From positions 1 through 64,000 of the forward strand of contig NZ_JAHBCL010000025.1 of NCBI RefSeq assembly GCF_018390735.1: 64,000 bases of DNA, given 5' to 3'. The position numbers and the translations under genes are program-made. Positions 43,401 through 53,048 of the stretch are shown piece by piece. Below the pieces are notes generated by a model that worked only from the letters and a program-made list of their open reading frames with translations, searched no databases and was not told the origin of the DNA. Position 1 is the first letter of the stretch, and the number at the start of each line of letters is the position of its first letter. The DNA comes from Fusibacter paucivorans (GTDB taxonomy: Bacteria > Bacillota > Clostridia > Peptostreptococcales > Acidaminobacteraceae).

Positions 43401-46400
43401 ATGTGACGCTGACGCTTTCAGATCTCATTGATCAAAGCCTTCTCAGTGATTACAAAGCAAGTGAAGATATCATCGATGGGGATATGATGTATGCACCTTA
43501 CTTAAGTGATGTCCGTTATTCAGACATGTCTAGTGCGGCTTTATCGTTGACGTATGATCTTTCGATTTACGGTGAAGGCCTTTACAGCGGCAGTGCATTT
43601 ACCATTGATCTGACGGGGTTAAAGGATATGCATGGCCGACCGCTCTATTATGCGTATGATGACAAAGCACAGACCTCTATTCGCTTTGTCTACCAAGACG
43701 GAACATTTGTAGAAGCACCGCCAATCAGTTTTGCCTTACAGCGCGTCGAAACATGTGATATCAACGCCGATGGTTATATTGATCATTTAAAGTTTATCTT
43801 TAATAAAGATGTCAAAGATATTAGCTATGCAGGTGAAAGCCGCATCAGTATGACGAATCAGTCAATCGGCAGCCTAGACACGGGATCAATTGCCAATGTT
43901 CTGGGTGATGAAACAGACGATGAGGTCATCTATTTAACTGTGAGCAATCTCGATGGTATCAATACGGATGCATCGGGAATGCTTGATATTGCTGCGGGGA
44001 TGATTAATTCTATTGATGGTGATGTGTTGTCTGGCTATAGCGATGGTTTTGTTATTTCAGACGGGGTCGCACCGATCTTCACGGGCTTTGATGTGAGCTT
44101 TGGGCAAGGTGTTGCTGACAGCTTTGTCGAATTGACTTTTTCAGAACCTGTGACTGCAATAGGGACAGATGCGCCTACGGCGAAAAACCTTTTTGAAAAT
44201 TACGTTGGCATCGGCACACAGACGACGACAGATTATGCATCGTCGATGAATCCAACATGGAATGCGGTAACTTTTAGTGAGAATATGGATAAAACAACGT
44301 TTACGGCGAAAGGACTTGGGATTGATGCCATTGCGGCGATGGTTGAAAGCGGTAAAGTGGATGTTTACGGTTCAGATGCTTTATCAACATGGGACAGTGC
44401 CGGCAATAAAATGGATTATCTGAGCCTTAAGATTTCAAGAACACTGCCGACGGCTTATCCTACTTATTTAAACAGTGTCAGCGTTACGCCGATCACACCA
44501 CTCAGTGAATACAATCTAAAAATAAGTTTTAGCAATTACTTGGATACGCAAAGTTCGCAAGAGGTGTTTTACAATGCCCTGAGTGATTATGCAACGCTAA
44601 AATTAAGTCATGGAACGGGGACGTTGATCTGTGACAACTTACAGGACTTTAACCAGACAGATGTTAGTACGACGTTAAAACTAAAAATTGACACCGGCAC
44701 ACTGACAGCAGGTGATACCATTGCCATCGATCTATCGGCACTGAAAGATGTTTTTAAAAATGGTGTGCTTTATCATCGTGTGATGCCGATACAAGATCAA
44801 ATCTATTTCAAGTTTGACGGTACGACATTTGTTGAATCGCCTTTGCCGACAGCGAGCACTTTAAAACTGATTGGTAGTAAAACGTTGGATACCAACTATG
44901 ACGGCATGATCGACCGATTAGCACTAACATTTAGCGAAGCAGTGAATGATCTTAGTTTTAAATCTGACAAGTCAGTTGCTTTGAGTAACGGTGCAGTTGG
45001 GACGCTATTATTCGATGGTGCTCTCAAAATAGATACTGAATATAGTGCAGATGTTGATAATGACGATACCGTTTATTTGGTGGTAGACAATGCCAATATA
45101 GGTGTCAATACCGGTGCAACCGGTTCAATATATCTTCAAGATGAAGGTCTCTTCGCGGCGTTGGCAGATGATAGTAACCTTTCAATTTCTGATGAAACGG
45201 GTGTTGCCATGACAGATGGTTCAGCACCGCAATTGGTGTCTACAAAAGTCGTTCTCGGTAAAAGTGCGGAAGAAAACAGCATTGAGCTGACCTTCTCTGA
45301 ACCGTTATACACCTATGACTGTTGCGATCTTTCCATCTCAAATGCAGCGATGACCACGAGCGCAATATTTGAAGTGATGCGCGTCGGAGATGATTCGACA
45401 CTTGGCTATGATACAGCGCATCCAGTCGCGCTTGCGGATACAGAGATGTCAAAATACGGCAATAGCTATTTAATCAAGGGACTGCCATCTAATACAGTAG
45501 ACGTCCTAATGAAGATGGGTGTGGCGCTTATCTACTACCCTGATACCTTAAAGCTAAAGGACCAGGCTGGACTTTATACGACGGGAACGTGGATGCAGGC
45601 CGCTGCCAGTTTTACACTCGAGACAGCAAAACCAACGATCGAGAGCGTTAAGAGCGTCAATGTGTTAACTGGAAGTGCATATGATATTGTTCTAAAGATG
45701 GATCAGTATATGTCCTATGATACGGCGGATGCGACATTTGTAAGCAATATTGGCGAGTATGTCACTGCGAATACTTCAGAAAGCTATGTCTTACTTTCCG
45801 GTGAAATTTCAAATGATACAGCATCAACGGTTACGGCAACAGTACACGTGGAACTCGATACAGGCATGCTTTATCCGGGTGATATGATTAGTATCAATGT
45901 TGCTGATCTACAGGATGTCTATGGCAGAAACTTTGTCTATCTATACAATGAAACGCCACAGTCGAAGATCTTCATGGTCTATGATGGTGAAGATCTTATC
46001 GAAATGGGTGATCCTGAAACGACGAGTTTTGACATTATAAATGTCAGCACACTTGATTTTGACAGCGATGGCTGCATTGACTATTTAAAAGTCAAATTTA
46101 ATTTGCCGGTAAGCGATATGAGTTATATTTATACCGATGGTTATGCACCGACGATTAGCGGCATCGAATCCGTAACAATTATGGAAACAGACATTGGTAC
46201 AGGACAATATGACGGTTCTCTGGACAAAATGAATGATGACGTGATTCTCGTGCCGCTGGACAGGATGACATACGATCCTGATACAGGCAGCACGGGATCA
46301 CTGGCCTTCTCAAATAACGGCTGGATTTCGGCGTTAAACGGTGCAGTGCTTCAAAGTGCCGGAAAAAGTTATGACATTGATGATGGCGCTTCGCCGGTTA

Positions 46401-47176
46401 TTTTGGGAACAGACGTGCGTTTTGACGATGTGCCTGAGTATAATACGATGACAATTGTTTGCAGCGAGACGCTGGCAGCGCCGGAAGGTTATGGTACTGC
46501 GGCTGAAATGCTCTTTGAGGCCATGCGCATACGCAATGACAGCGAAGTGCCTTTAAATTATGAAACGGCAGTACCACCGGATACAAACGGCAGTCTATTT
46601 GTTGATTCCGGCAGTAATGCAGTGATCCATGGACTTTCAAGAGAACTGACGGCGACAATACTGGATGTCGGGTATTTAGAAAGTTATTTCCCATCTGAAT
46701 TAGCCGTGTACGATGCCGCAGGCAACCCGCTTCATACGAGAGAAGAATATTTCTATGAAATGGCAGTTCAGGCACCACCAACCTATGTTTATACAGCTGA
46801 GACGGTGCCGATGACAACATCGTCGGTTTATAAAATTACCATTCCGGTAGAAAATTACATGTCCGATGCGTCAGAGGCATATGTTGCCAGCTTGACGAGC
46901 AATGGTTTCCTGACGGAAGTAGGCTTCGCAGGCGGTGTTATAGAACCGCTGACAACCGTGACGCTGGATAATGAAACGGCAGATGATATCGCTATTAACA
47001 TCGAAATAAACCTTGGGGGCGCTTTGATCATGGAAAGTGATTATATTGTCGTACCGATTCATTATTTCACGGATATATTTGGCAATGTGATCTTGTATAA
47101 AGATTATTCAGTAACGCACGTTGATATGGGATTGCTCTATCAAATGGGTGAATGGGTTCCATTCCCACTTGATTAA
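40406..47176 (+). CDS. Giant secreted protein: FecR domain plus five long repeats
   Basis: A 2256-residue protein, GTG start behind GGAGGGG. A signal peptide (about 1-25, ending MAFA) is followed by a FecR-type domain (about 30-190, with TPTAVMGAKGTKFMV), a Gly/Glu/Thr linker, a helical acidic segment and an Asp-rich linker to about 350. Then come five units of about 375 residues. Each opens with a Ca-binding-like loop DxDxDGxxD and a strand (for example DADKDGIVDYVALYF at about 355, then about 748, 1115, 1490 and 1880), continues with a DGxxP...fSE segment and ends with a P-rich strand module before a DLxxLxD line. There is no LPXTG or SLH anchor; it ends GEWVPFPLD. Likely an extracellular adhesin or scaffold; function unknown. 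Confidence 0.75.
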   Translation: MKRKAVFLTLGVLIVLVSLQMAFAVTYRTATVVEVTGTVSILKSGGEKAVTPTEEMTLEHGDRIITGKNSSISLKIDEDKYIKVGEKTYMSLSELMEDAESGTSTNIKLFTGQVWASLTKPLGSSETFEIETPTAVMGAKGTKFMVKYVIEKNDDDDNYDGTTELVVLEGTVSMKTEVQHPGTGEGAGEDTGEGTGEGTGTQVPADGRQEVEIMVHQNQEIKVNAKLMQRVAEEIERVINEGAKIEEINIQEVVEKSAAVENVKVENLDLFVLEIIEEDPEEYGDELTDKLPDVIKQKQQEAQDQDDEEDAPIDGSGIIYDDDKDDDAPSGGNTSTGSDDDTTVTQVRLYSANTVDADKDGIVDYVALYFNIAVDDSSFDGTVAKALSSNVLGTLAGSTLADMTHTDVVDTADDNIVYLALNPKSETANTAATDTLNINGAGMIDALNGTILNAQSITVTDGAAPRIQKVVANLNGDASDSMLVITMSEKLNEAGLPDILEHIQLTTGGAYSIKELETVDWSKTAIDQVENTVTIKPLPKAVKSALANMAADTVYFDSVIISDDGGNTTDIGNAAIQIDQVTQDTAPAYIQSVSAVEVPYENGAEFFGALALEETTPPVYQETVYHVTLSLSDYLSDSSVAVAMDLASWIDGSGVNGGCYPENMVYNDEDPAAITLSFDLAFYGLSPMTGDQIKLSLQSLDDLTGTPLRFGSETSYDNAFDLIFGENSTFEAKAPSDEVAYVEIEKIMTRDEDADGFVDLLEIKFTEAVDDLSYSGTDTTLYLDGTVGTLSSASLYKAGSGSFADTANDNVIFIKVNESTETYNTQLTDKCYFGDAVIKALSGKALKAYPDGFAVMDGAPPQIVGVSAFLDGDAQDKHLVVLLSEPVTKTDAKTFFANASIGTTSYGTYETGIAFDANTVASITETGNAYDITHLNTAVIEALANGGVYLYLKDGLTVYDALGNYMAVDGVYTVNTMSADMAPTSVAVDKITYLDGYYHVTLTLSDLIDQSLLSDYKASEDIIDGDMMYAPYLSDVRYSDMSSAALSLTYDLSIYGEGLYSGSAFTIDLTGLKDMHGRPLYYAYDDKAQTSIRFVYQDGTFVEAPPISFALQRVETCDINADGYIDHLKFIFNKDVKDISYAGESRISMTNQSIGSLDTGSIANVLGDETDDEVIYLTVSNLDGINTDASGMLDIAAGMINSIDGDVLSGYSDGFVISDGVAPIFTGFDVSFGQGVADSFVELTFSEPVTAIGTDAPTAKNLFENYVGIGTQTTTDYASSMNPTWNAVTFSENMDKTTFTAKGLGIDAIAAMVESGKVDVYGSDALSTWDSAGNKMDYLSLKISRTLPTAYPTYLNSVSVTPITPLSEYNLKISFSNYLDTQSSQEVFYNALSDYATLKLSHGTGTLICDNLQDFNQTDVSTTLKLKIDTGTLTAGDTIAIDLSALKDVFKNGVLYHRVMPIQDQIYFKFDGTTFVESPLPTASTLKLIGSKTLDTNYDGMIDRLALTFSEAVNDLSFKSDKSVALSNGAVGTLLFDGALKIDTEYSADVDNDDTVYLVVDNANIGVNTGATGSIYLQDEGLFAALADDSNLSISDETGVAMTDGSAPQLVSTKVVLGKSAEENSIELTFSEPLYTYDCCDLSISNAAMTTSAIFEVMRVGDDSTLGYDTAHPVALADTEMSKYGNSYLIKGLPSNTVDVLMKMGVALIYYPDTLKLKDQAGLYTTGTWMQAAASFTLETAKPTIESVKSVNVLTGSAYDIVLKMDQYMSYDTADATFVSNIGEYVTANTSESYVLLSGEISNDTASTVTATVHVELDTGMLYPGDMISINVADLQDVYGRNFVYLYNETPQSKIFMVYDGEDLIEMGDPETTSFDIINVSTLDFDSDGCIDYLKVKFNLPVSDMSYIYTDGYAPTISGIESVTIMETDIGTGQYDGSLDKMNDDVILVPLDRMTYDPDTGSTGSLAFSNNGWISALNGAVLQSAGKSYDIDDGASPVILGTDVRFDDVPEYNTMTIVCSETLAAPEGYGTAAEMLFEAMRIRNDSEVPLNYETAVPPDTNGSLFVDSGSNAVIHGLSRELTATILDVGYLESYFPSELAVYDAAGNPLHTREEYFYEMAVQAPPTYVYTAETVPMTTSSVYKITIPVENYMSDASEAYVASLTSNGFLTEVGFAGGVIEPLTTVTLDNETADDIAINIEINLGGALIMESDYIVVPIHYFTDIFGNVILYKDYSVTHVDMGLLYQMGEWVPFPLD

Positions 47177-47211
47177 AATGGCGACGGAAATCGATCATAG
47201 GAGAATAAAGG

Positions 47212-48648
47212 ATGAAAAGAAAAGGAAAAATCATACTGCTTTTATCACTGTTGACGGTTTTGGTGCTTCAAAGCAGTTTTGCGGCGGAGGTCTCAAGAAG
47301 CTTTGATGCAACAGCCGTTGCCCTCAGTGATGTCTATAACGGGCTTAATCAGCCATATGGCATAGAGGTCATGGACGATGGTGTCATTTACATTGCAGAT
47401 ACGTATAACAACATGATTAAAAAACTCGAAAATGGCAAACTGACAGTTGTTGCCGGGTATTATGAAGGCAAGAACAGCCTTGGTTTTCCATTGGGTGGGT
47501 TAAAGGATGGCGATGCGCTGACCGCGGCATTTAATAAGCCCAGGGATATCTGTGTGGCAGAGGATGGCACGATCTATGTTGCCGATTCTCAAAATCATGC
47601 CATTCGAAAAATTAAGGATGGCACGGTAACGACACTTGCCGGAACCGGTGAAGCAGGTGACAGCGTGGGGCTTGGCAGAACGACGCGCTTTAATCTACCA
47701 ACTGCAATTGCCATCGGCGGTGACGGCAAACTCTATGTTGCCGATACGCTGAACAATAAGATCAAAGTATTGGATACCAATGGCAAAAGCAGCGAATTGG
47801 CGCTGACGTCAACTGACAATGCTAACCGTCTCAATGAGCCAAGCGATCTGTATTTTGATGATGACGGTACACTTTATATTGTTGACAGCGGTAATCAATG
47901 CATTAAAAAAGTCGTTGACGGCACTGCTTCAATTATTGCAGGCGGGAAAGTATACGCACTTGATGAGGCGGGTTATGCACCACAGGGATTTGTCGACGGC
48001 TTGGCGAGTTTGGCTAAGTTTAATTTCCCAAAAGGTATGACGATGGATGACCGCGGCAATCTCTATATTGCAGATACATGGAACAATGCAATTCGCGTTT
48101 TGATGGTCGATAATCGAGTGGTCACACTGGCTGGCAATACGATGCCGGGCAATGTGGTGGGCACACTTGATAAAGCAGCTTTTGATGCACCGATTAGCCT
48201 TGATTATGCAAATGAAAAACTTTATATTACGGATCGCTGGAATAACGAAATTAAACAAATTAACGTTAACCCAAGTGCGTCGGAAATGCAGTTAGGTACG
48301 CTCTATCTCAAACAGCAGATCGATGCTAATGCGATTGAAGCTGATGAGGCGTCGCTCTGGTATAACGGTGAGAAAATCCTTGGGGATGCATCGGTGATGT
48401 TTAAAGATGATGTCGCTTGGGTGCCGTTAAAAGCGGCGGCGACGGCGCTTGGTTATAATGTCTCGTGGGATTCTACTGTTGGTGCTGTTGTTTTAACCTC
48501 TGGGGATACGGTTCAGCATGTTTCTCAGAGCAATGGTCTCTATCTGGAAAACGGCAAGAGTTATGTTAAGACGGAAGACCTCGATTTACTGCTGCACCAT
48601 ACAATTCAAAAGATACCAACCTTAAAGGCAGTCGTTATTCTGCCGTAA
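47212..48648 (+). CDS. Secreted NHL-repeat protein with copper-amine-oxidase-like stalk domain
   Basis: A 478-residue exported protein. A signal peptide (about 1-24, ending SSFA) is followed by six NHL-type propeller repeats (about 45-350) of the form GIEVMDDGVIYIADTYNNMI with KKL. The C-terminal about 90 residues (WYNGEKILGDASVMFKDDVA then WVPLKAAATALGYNVSW) form a Cu_amine_oxidN1-like domain common in clostridial cell-surface proteins. Good ribosome-binding site AGGAG before ATG 47212, 35 bp after the giant protein, so one operon is likely. It may bind surface partners of that protein. Confidence 0.82.
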   Translation: MKRKGKIILLLSLLTVLVLQSSFAAEVSRSFDATAVALSDVYNGLNQPYGIEVMDDGVIYIADTYNNMIKKLENGKLTVVAGYYEGKNSLGFPLGGLKDGDALTAAFNKPRDICVAEDGTIYVADSQNHAIRKIKDGTVTTLAGTGEAGDSVGLGRTTRFNLPTAIAIGGDGKLYVADTLNNKIKVLDTNGKSSELALTSTDNANRLNEPSDLYFDDDGTLYIVDSGNQCIKKVVDGTASIIAGGKVYALDEAGYAPQGFVDGLASLAKFNFPKGMTMDDRGNLYIADTWNNAIRVLMVDNRVVTLAGNTMPGNVVGTLDKAAFDAPISLDYANEKLYITDRWNNEIKQINVNPSASEMQLGTLYLKQQIDANAIEADEASLWYNGEKILGDASVMFKDDVAWVPLKAAATALGYNVSWDSTVGAVVLTSGDTVQHVSQSNGLYLENGKSYVKTEDLDLLLHHTIQKIPTLKAVVILP

Positions 48649-48675
48649 TGATAATCTGTAAACGCATAAATAGTA

Positions 48676-48728
48676 ACCTGTGGCTCTTCTGTGTATTGTT
48701 TAGACGCAAGTGCCACGGGTTTTCTTTT
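48676..48728 (+). terminator. Terminator after the NHL-protein gene
   Basis: ACCTGTGGC (48676-48684) pairs with GCCACGGGT (48712-48720), one G-U, followed by TTTCTTTT. Confidence 0.65.
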
Positions 48729-48782
48729 GCGTTGAACAAAGATGTATTAGTACAGCTAATGAAAATCATTATAAACATTAAT

Positions 48783-48811
48783 TTCACTTAAGAATAGAAC
48801 TGTGCTATGAT
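48783..48811 (+). promoter_or_regulatory. Possible purL promoter
   Basis: TTCACT, 17-base spacer, TATGAT. The leader then carries the 48829 hairpin. No purine riboswitch is recognised in 48649-48984. Confidence 0.4.
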
Positions 48812-48828
48812 GAGGTATGAAGTGACTG

Positions 48829-48859
48829 CAATCGCCGCATTCTCTGAAGACGGCGATTG
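48829..48859 (+). repeat. Leader hairpin upstream of purL
   Basis: CAATCGCCG and CGGCGATTG, perfect 9-bp arms with 13-base loop, no T run after it. Possible mRNA control structure. Confidence 0.5.
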
Positions 48860-48984
48860 GTATCGTGTAAAAATGGCGAAAAGTTGAAAGCGTGATGAAT
48901 TGCCATGTCGTAAATAGATCCTCAAATAGCCGATTGATAAAGACGAGGCTGTTGAGAACGTAATCGAGCAATAGGAGGCTGAAA

Positions 48985-51900
48985 ATGGTTACGAGAATTA
49001 TGGTTGAGAAGAAAAACGGGTTCAATGTAGAGGCACTCGGCATGTTGAATGATATTAAAGCGACATTGCACATGCCTGCACTGGAACGTGTACGCGTCAT
49101 AAACTGCTATGATATTGAAGATGTCGAGACAGCGAATATGCCGCTAATTACCCAGTCGGTGCTCTCAGAGCCAAATGTGGATGTCATTGTACCATCGCTT
49201 GAGCTCGCATCCAATATGCGCGCCTTTAGAATGGCATTGCTGCCCGGACAGTTCGACCAAAGGGCGGATTCGGCGGCACAGTGTATTGAACTCGTAACCC
49301 TTGAAGCTAGACCGGAACTCATTGCTTCTAAAATGATTGTTTTAGAGGGTGTGCTGACTGATGAAGACTTTTTGAAAATCAAGCAGTACCTCATTAACCC
49401 AGTTGAGTCACATGAAGTAGCGATGGCAGTTCCTGAACACGTTGGCATGACAATGGAAGTGCCCGCATCGGTTGCAACTGTAGAGGGATTTGCGGCGATG
49501 GATTCAGATGCACTTGAAACTTATCGTCAACAGATGGGGTTTGCCATGACCATTGGTGACCTCGGACACGTACAGCAGTATTTTAAAGAGGAAGCAAAGC
49601 GAAATCCTACGGTGACAGAACTCAAAGTTATTGATACGTATTGGTCGGATCACTGCCGCCATACCACATTTTTAACCGAAATTACAGATATTCATATAGA
49701 AGAAAGCCTTTATACGACACCGGTTCAGAAAGCGTACGATGCTTATTGCAGCATGCGGTCATCACTTGGCATCGAAGGTCGAAAAGCGCAGTCGCTGATG
49801 GATTTGGCAACCATCAACACAAAGGCGCTGCGTGCAAAGGGCGGGCTTCAGGATTTAGATGTATCCGATGAAATCAACGCCTGCAGTATTGAAATCGATG
49901 TGGATGTCAATGGCGTTAAAGAACCATGGCTCCTGATGTTTAAGAACGAAACACATAATCACCCAACGGAAATCGAACCATTCGGCGGGGCGGCGACTTG
50001 CCTCGGTGGTGCTATTCGCGATCCGCTTTCAGGGCGCAGCTATGTTTACCAAAGCATGCGCGTCACAGGGGCGGCTGATCCAAGGGTGCCATTTGAAGAA
50101 ACGCTGGACGGCAAATTGCCGCAAAAAGTGATTACGCAGAAAGCGGCAGCTGGTTTTAGTGCCTATGGCAATCAAATTGGCCTTGCAACAGGCCATGTTG
50201 CAGAAGTCTATGATCCGGATTTTGTGGCAAAGCGCATGGAAGTTGGTGCCGTGGTGGGCGCAGCGCCAAAAGCCAATGTCGTCAGAGAAGTACCCGCAGC
50301 GGGTGATATCATTTTGCTGGTAGGCGGCAGAACGGGTCGTGACGGCATTGGTGGGGCAACGGGCTCATCCAAAGAGCATACGGAAGACAGTTTGATGAGC
50401 TGCGGCGCGGAAGTTCAGAAGGGGAATGCACCGGTTGAGCGTAAAATACAGCGTTTATTTAGAATTCCAGAACTCGCGAGGATGATTAAACGATGCAATG
50501 ACTTTGGTGCAGGCGGTGTTTCAGTCGCCATTGGCGAACTGGCAGACAGCCTTGAAATCAATTTGGATGCCGTAACGAAAAAGTATGAAGGACTCGACGG
50601 AACTGAAATTGCGATTTCTGAATCGCAGGAACGGATGGCGGTCGTCGTTGCACCGGAGGATGTTGAGCGTTTTCAATCTTTCTGTGCGAATGAGAACCTT
50701 GAAGTCAAGGAAGTCGCAAAGGTAACGGATACCGGGCGGCTGATCATGAAATGGCGCGGCGAAGAAATTTTAAACCTTTCGAGAGCCTTTTTAGATACCA
50801 ATGGCGTCAAGGGTCAGACGAGCATTATCGTTGAGAAACCCGATGATGTCAGTTATTTTGATACCTTTTCACAGCAGCATGAACGCCTTGAAACCATTTG
50901 GCTCGACATGCTTTCTGATCTCAATTGCTGTTCTCAAAAGGGACTTGTTGAACGCTTTGACAATACCATTGGTGCTGGGACTGTTCTGTTGCCGTTTGGC
51001 GGCAACACACAACAGACGCCGGCGCAGGTTATGGTTGCAAAATTGCCGCTTTTAAATGGAGAGACAGATACGGTTTCTATGATGAGCTACGGCTATGATC
51101 CTAAAATCGGCAAATGGTCGCCTTTCCACGGCGGCATGTATGCCGTACTCGATTCAATTGCCAAATTGGTCGCGGCGGGTGCAGATTATCAAAAGATTAG
51201 ACTTTCACTACAGGAATATTTTGAAAAACTAGGTGAGAACCCGACAAAATGGGGCAAGCCTTTTAGTGCACTATTAGGGGCTTCTTATGTACAGACACAG
51301 TTTGAAACAGCGGCGATCGGCGGCAAAGATTCGATGTCCGGAACGTTTAAGGCGGTCAATGTACCGCCGACGCTGATCTCCTTTGCCGTGGCAGCCGGAA
51401 ACGCAGGCGATATTGTAACCCCTGAGCTCAAACAATCCGGCAATGTACTGCTCTATTTGGAAGCTGGTCGCGATCACGCCGCTGTACCTGCATTTGAATC
51501 GATCAAAGCAGCCTATCAATGTTACCATGAGCAATTGCTGAAAGGTCGTGTACAGTCCGCACATACCGTTGGCTATGGCGGGATTGCCGTGGCTGTTTCT
51601 AAAATGAGCTTTGGCAACGGGGTTGGTCTATCACTGATGGATTGTGCAAAGCCGCATTTATTTGAGCCGGCTTATGGCGGCATTGTCTTTGAAGTAAAGG
51701 CAGAAGATGTACCGCATTTTGATGCCGCATACTTTCTGAAAATCGGGGAAACCATTCAGGAGCCCGTTATTAAACTGAGCGAAATGCAGCTTCCCATTGA
51801 TCGTGCATTGGCAGCTTGGTCAAAACCGCTGCAAAGTATCTTTCCGGAAATTCACAAAGGTGAAGGCCATGCGGGCACACATGATTTTGTGAATCAGACT

Positions 51901-52725
51901 TTTATAAAGTCAAGTTTTAAAGCGGCATCGCCGAAAGTCTTTATACCGGCATTCCCGGGTACAAACTGTGAGTGGGATACGCAAATCGCCTTTGAAAAAG
52001 CGGGCGCGACGCCACTGCCGTTCCTCTTCAAGAACTTAAGTAAACAAGCCATTGTCGACTCGCTTGATGAAATGGTCAAATTAATCGACAGTGCGCAGAT
52101 GATAGCCCTGCCGGGTGGATTTAGTGCCGGCGACGAACCGGAGGGTTCGGGAAAATTCATTGCATCAGTCTTTAGAAATCCCAATGTTGCCGAAGCGGTC
52201 ATGAGGTTGATATATGAGCGGGATGGCCTTGTTATTGGCATCTGCAATGGTTTTCAGGCGCTGATTAAACTCGGCCTGCTGCCTTATGGGGATATTCGAA
52301 CCCTTGATGATGATTCGCCGACGCTGACATTTAACAAGATCGGCCGTCACGTTGCAAAACTTACGCCGGTTCGCGTTGCATCTACACTTTCACCGTGGCT
52401 TTATGAAGCCAATGTAGGTGATGTGGTTCAAACGGCATTTTCACACGGTGAAGGAAGATTTTATGCAAGTGATGCGTGGGTAAGGCGTCTTTCGGAAAAT
52501 GGTCAAATTGCAACACAGTATGTCGATCTCAGCGGTCGCCCTACTTATGATGGTCATTTTAACATTAACGGTTCTGTTGAGGCCATTGAAGGGATTACCT
52601 CTGCAAATGGGCGCATACTTGGAAAAATGGGGCACTCAGAACGTATTGGTAAACATCTTTACAAAAATATTTATGGTGAAAAAGATTTGAAAATCTTCAA
52701 ATCAGGTGTCAATTATTTTAAATAA
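48985..52725 (+). CDS. purL: Phosphoribosylformylglycinamidine synthase, single-chain
   Basis: A 1246-residue enzyme for the ATP- and glutamine-dependent fourth step of purine synthesis (FGAR to FGAM). The first 1000 residues are the synthetase (SDHCRHTTF near 215-223, HNHPTEIEPFGGAATCLGG), and the last 260 the glutaminase: FIPAFPGTNCEWD, GGFSAGDEPEGSGKF and the nucleophile Cys in GICNGFQALIKLG. It is the long clostridial type in which synthetase and amidase are fused, so no separate purQ or purS is needed. AGGAGG precedes ATG 48985. It is apart from the other pur genes. Confidence 0.95.
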   Translation: MVTRIMVEKKNGFNVEALGMLNDIKATLHMPALERVRVINCYDIEDVETANMPLITQSVLSEPNVDVIVPSLELASNMRAFRMALLPGQFDQRADSAAQCIELVTLEARPELIASKMIVLEGVLTDEDFLKIKQYLINPVESHEVAMAVPEHVGMTMEVPASVATVEGFAAMDSDALETYRQQMGFAMTIGDLGHVQQYFKEEAKRNPTVTELKVIDTYWSDHCRHTTFLTEITDIHIEESLYTTPVQKAYDAYCSMRSSLGIEGRKAQSLMDLATINTKALRAKGGLQDLDVSDEINACSIEIDVDVNGVKEPWLLMFKNETHNHPTEIEPFGGAATCLGGAIRDPLSGRSYVYQSMRVTGAADPRVPFEETLDGKLPQKVITQKAAAGFSAYGNQIGLATGHVAEVYDPDFVAKRMEVGAVVGAAPKANVVREVPAAGDIILLVGGRTGRDGIGGATGSSKEHTEDSLMSCGAEVQKGNAPVERKIQRLFRIPELARMIKRCNDFGAGGVSVAIGELADSLEINLDAVTKKYEGLDGTEIAISESQERMAVVVAPEDVERFQSFCANENLEVKEVAKVTDTGRLIMKWRGEEILNLSRAFLDTNGVKGQTSIIVEKPDDVSYFDTFSQQHERLETIWLDMLSDLNCCSQKGLVERFDNTIGAGTVLLPFGGNTQQTPAQVMVAKLPLLNGETDTVSMMSYGYDPKIGKWSPFHGGMYAVLDSIAKLVAAGADYQKIRLSLQEYFEKLGENPTKWGKPFSALLGASYVQTQFETAAIGGKDSMSGTFKAVNVPPTLISFAVAAGNAGDIVTPELKQSGNVLLYLEAGRDHAAVPAFESIKAAYQCYHEQLLKGRVQSAHTVGYGGIAVAVSKMSFGNGVGLSLMDCAKPHLFEPAYGGIVFEVKAEDVPHFDAAYFLKIGETIQEPVIKLSEMQLPIDRALAAWSKPLQSIFPEIHKGEGHAGTHDFVNQTFIKSSFKAASPKVFIPAFPGTNCEWDTQIAFEKAGATPLPFLFKNLSKQAIVDSLDEMVKLIDSAQMIALPGGFSAGDEPEGSGKFIASVFRNPNVAEAVMRLIYERDGLVIGICNGFQALIKLGLLPYGDIRTLDDDSPTLTFNKIGRHVAKLTPVRVASTLSPWLYEANVGDVVQTAFSHGEGRFYASDAWVRRLSENGQIATQYVDLSGRPTYDGHFNINGSVEAIEGITSANGRILGKMGHSERIGKHLYKNIYGEKDLKIFKSGVNYFK

Positions 52726-52790
52726 GGAATTTGCATCATTCAAATATTAATCCATTTACGACATCAAAATGACGCTTAATTGTCGCATAA
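52724..52790. repeat. Dispersed palindromic element, truncated copy C
   Basis: AAGGAATTTGCATCATTCAA then ATTTACGACA match the left half of copies A, B and D; ATTGTCGCAT follows after a shortened middle. The right end is not recognisable. It begins at the purL stop. Confidence 0.6.
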
Positions 52791-52825
52791 TTTTAAAAAA
52801 ATGTCTTTAGGACATATGATATGAT

Positions 52826-52861
52826 AAAAAGAGATTCTTTTATAGTTGGAATCTCTTTTTG
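52826..52861 (+). terminator. Terminator after purL
   Basis: AAAAAGAGATTC and GAATCTCTTTTT, 12-bp perfect arms, 11-base loop. An extended -10 (TGTTATAAT, 52926-52934) for the next gene follows in the rest of the 52726-53048 gap. Confidence 0.85.
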
Positions 52862-53048
52862 CTTGAAATGTATTTGCGGTCAATAAAAGCGTGTTGCATT
52901 TGCTGCTGTCTGTAAAAATGCAGTTTGTTATAATGTGATAATTGAATGAAAAATGCGCATGGCGGAAAGGTTTTCCATATAAGCGTCTCTCCCAAAAGGT
53001 TCTTAATGGAAAGGATGCCTGCGAAAGACAAAGTAAATTGGAGGTCAT

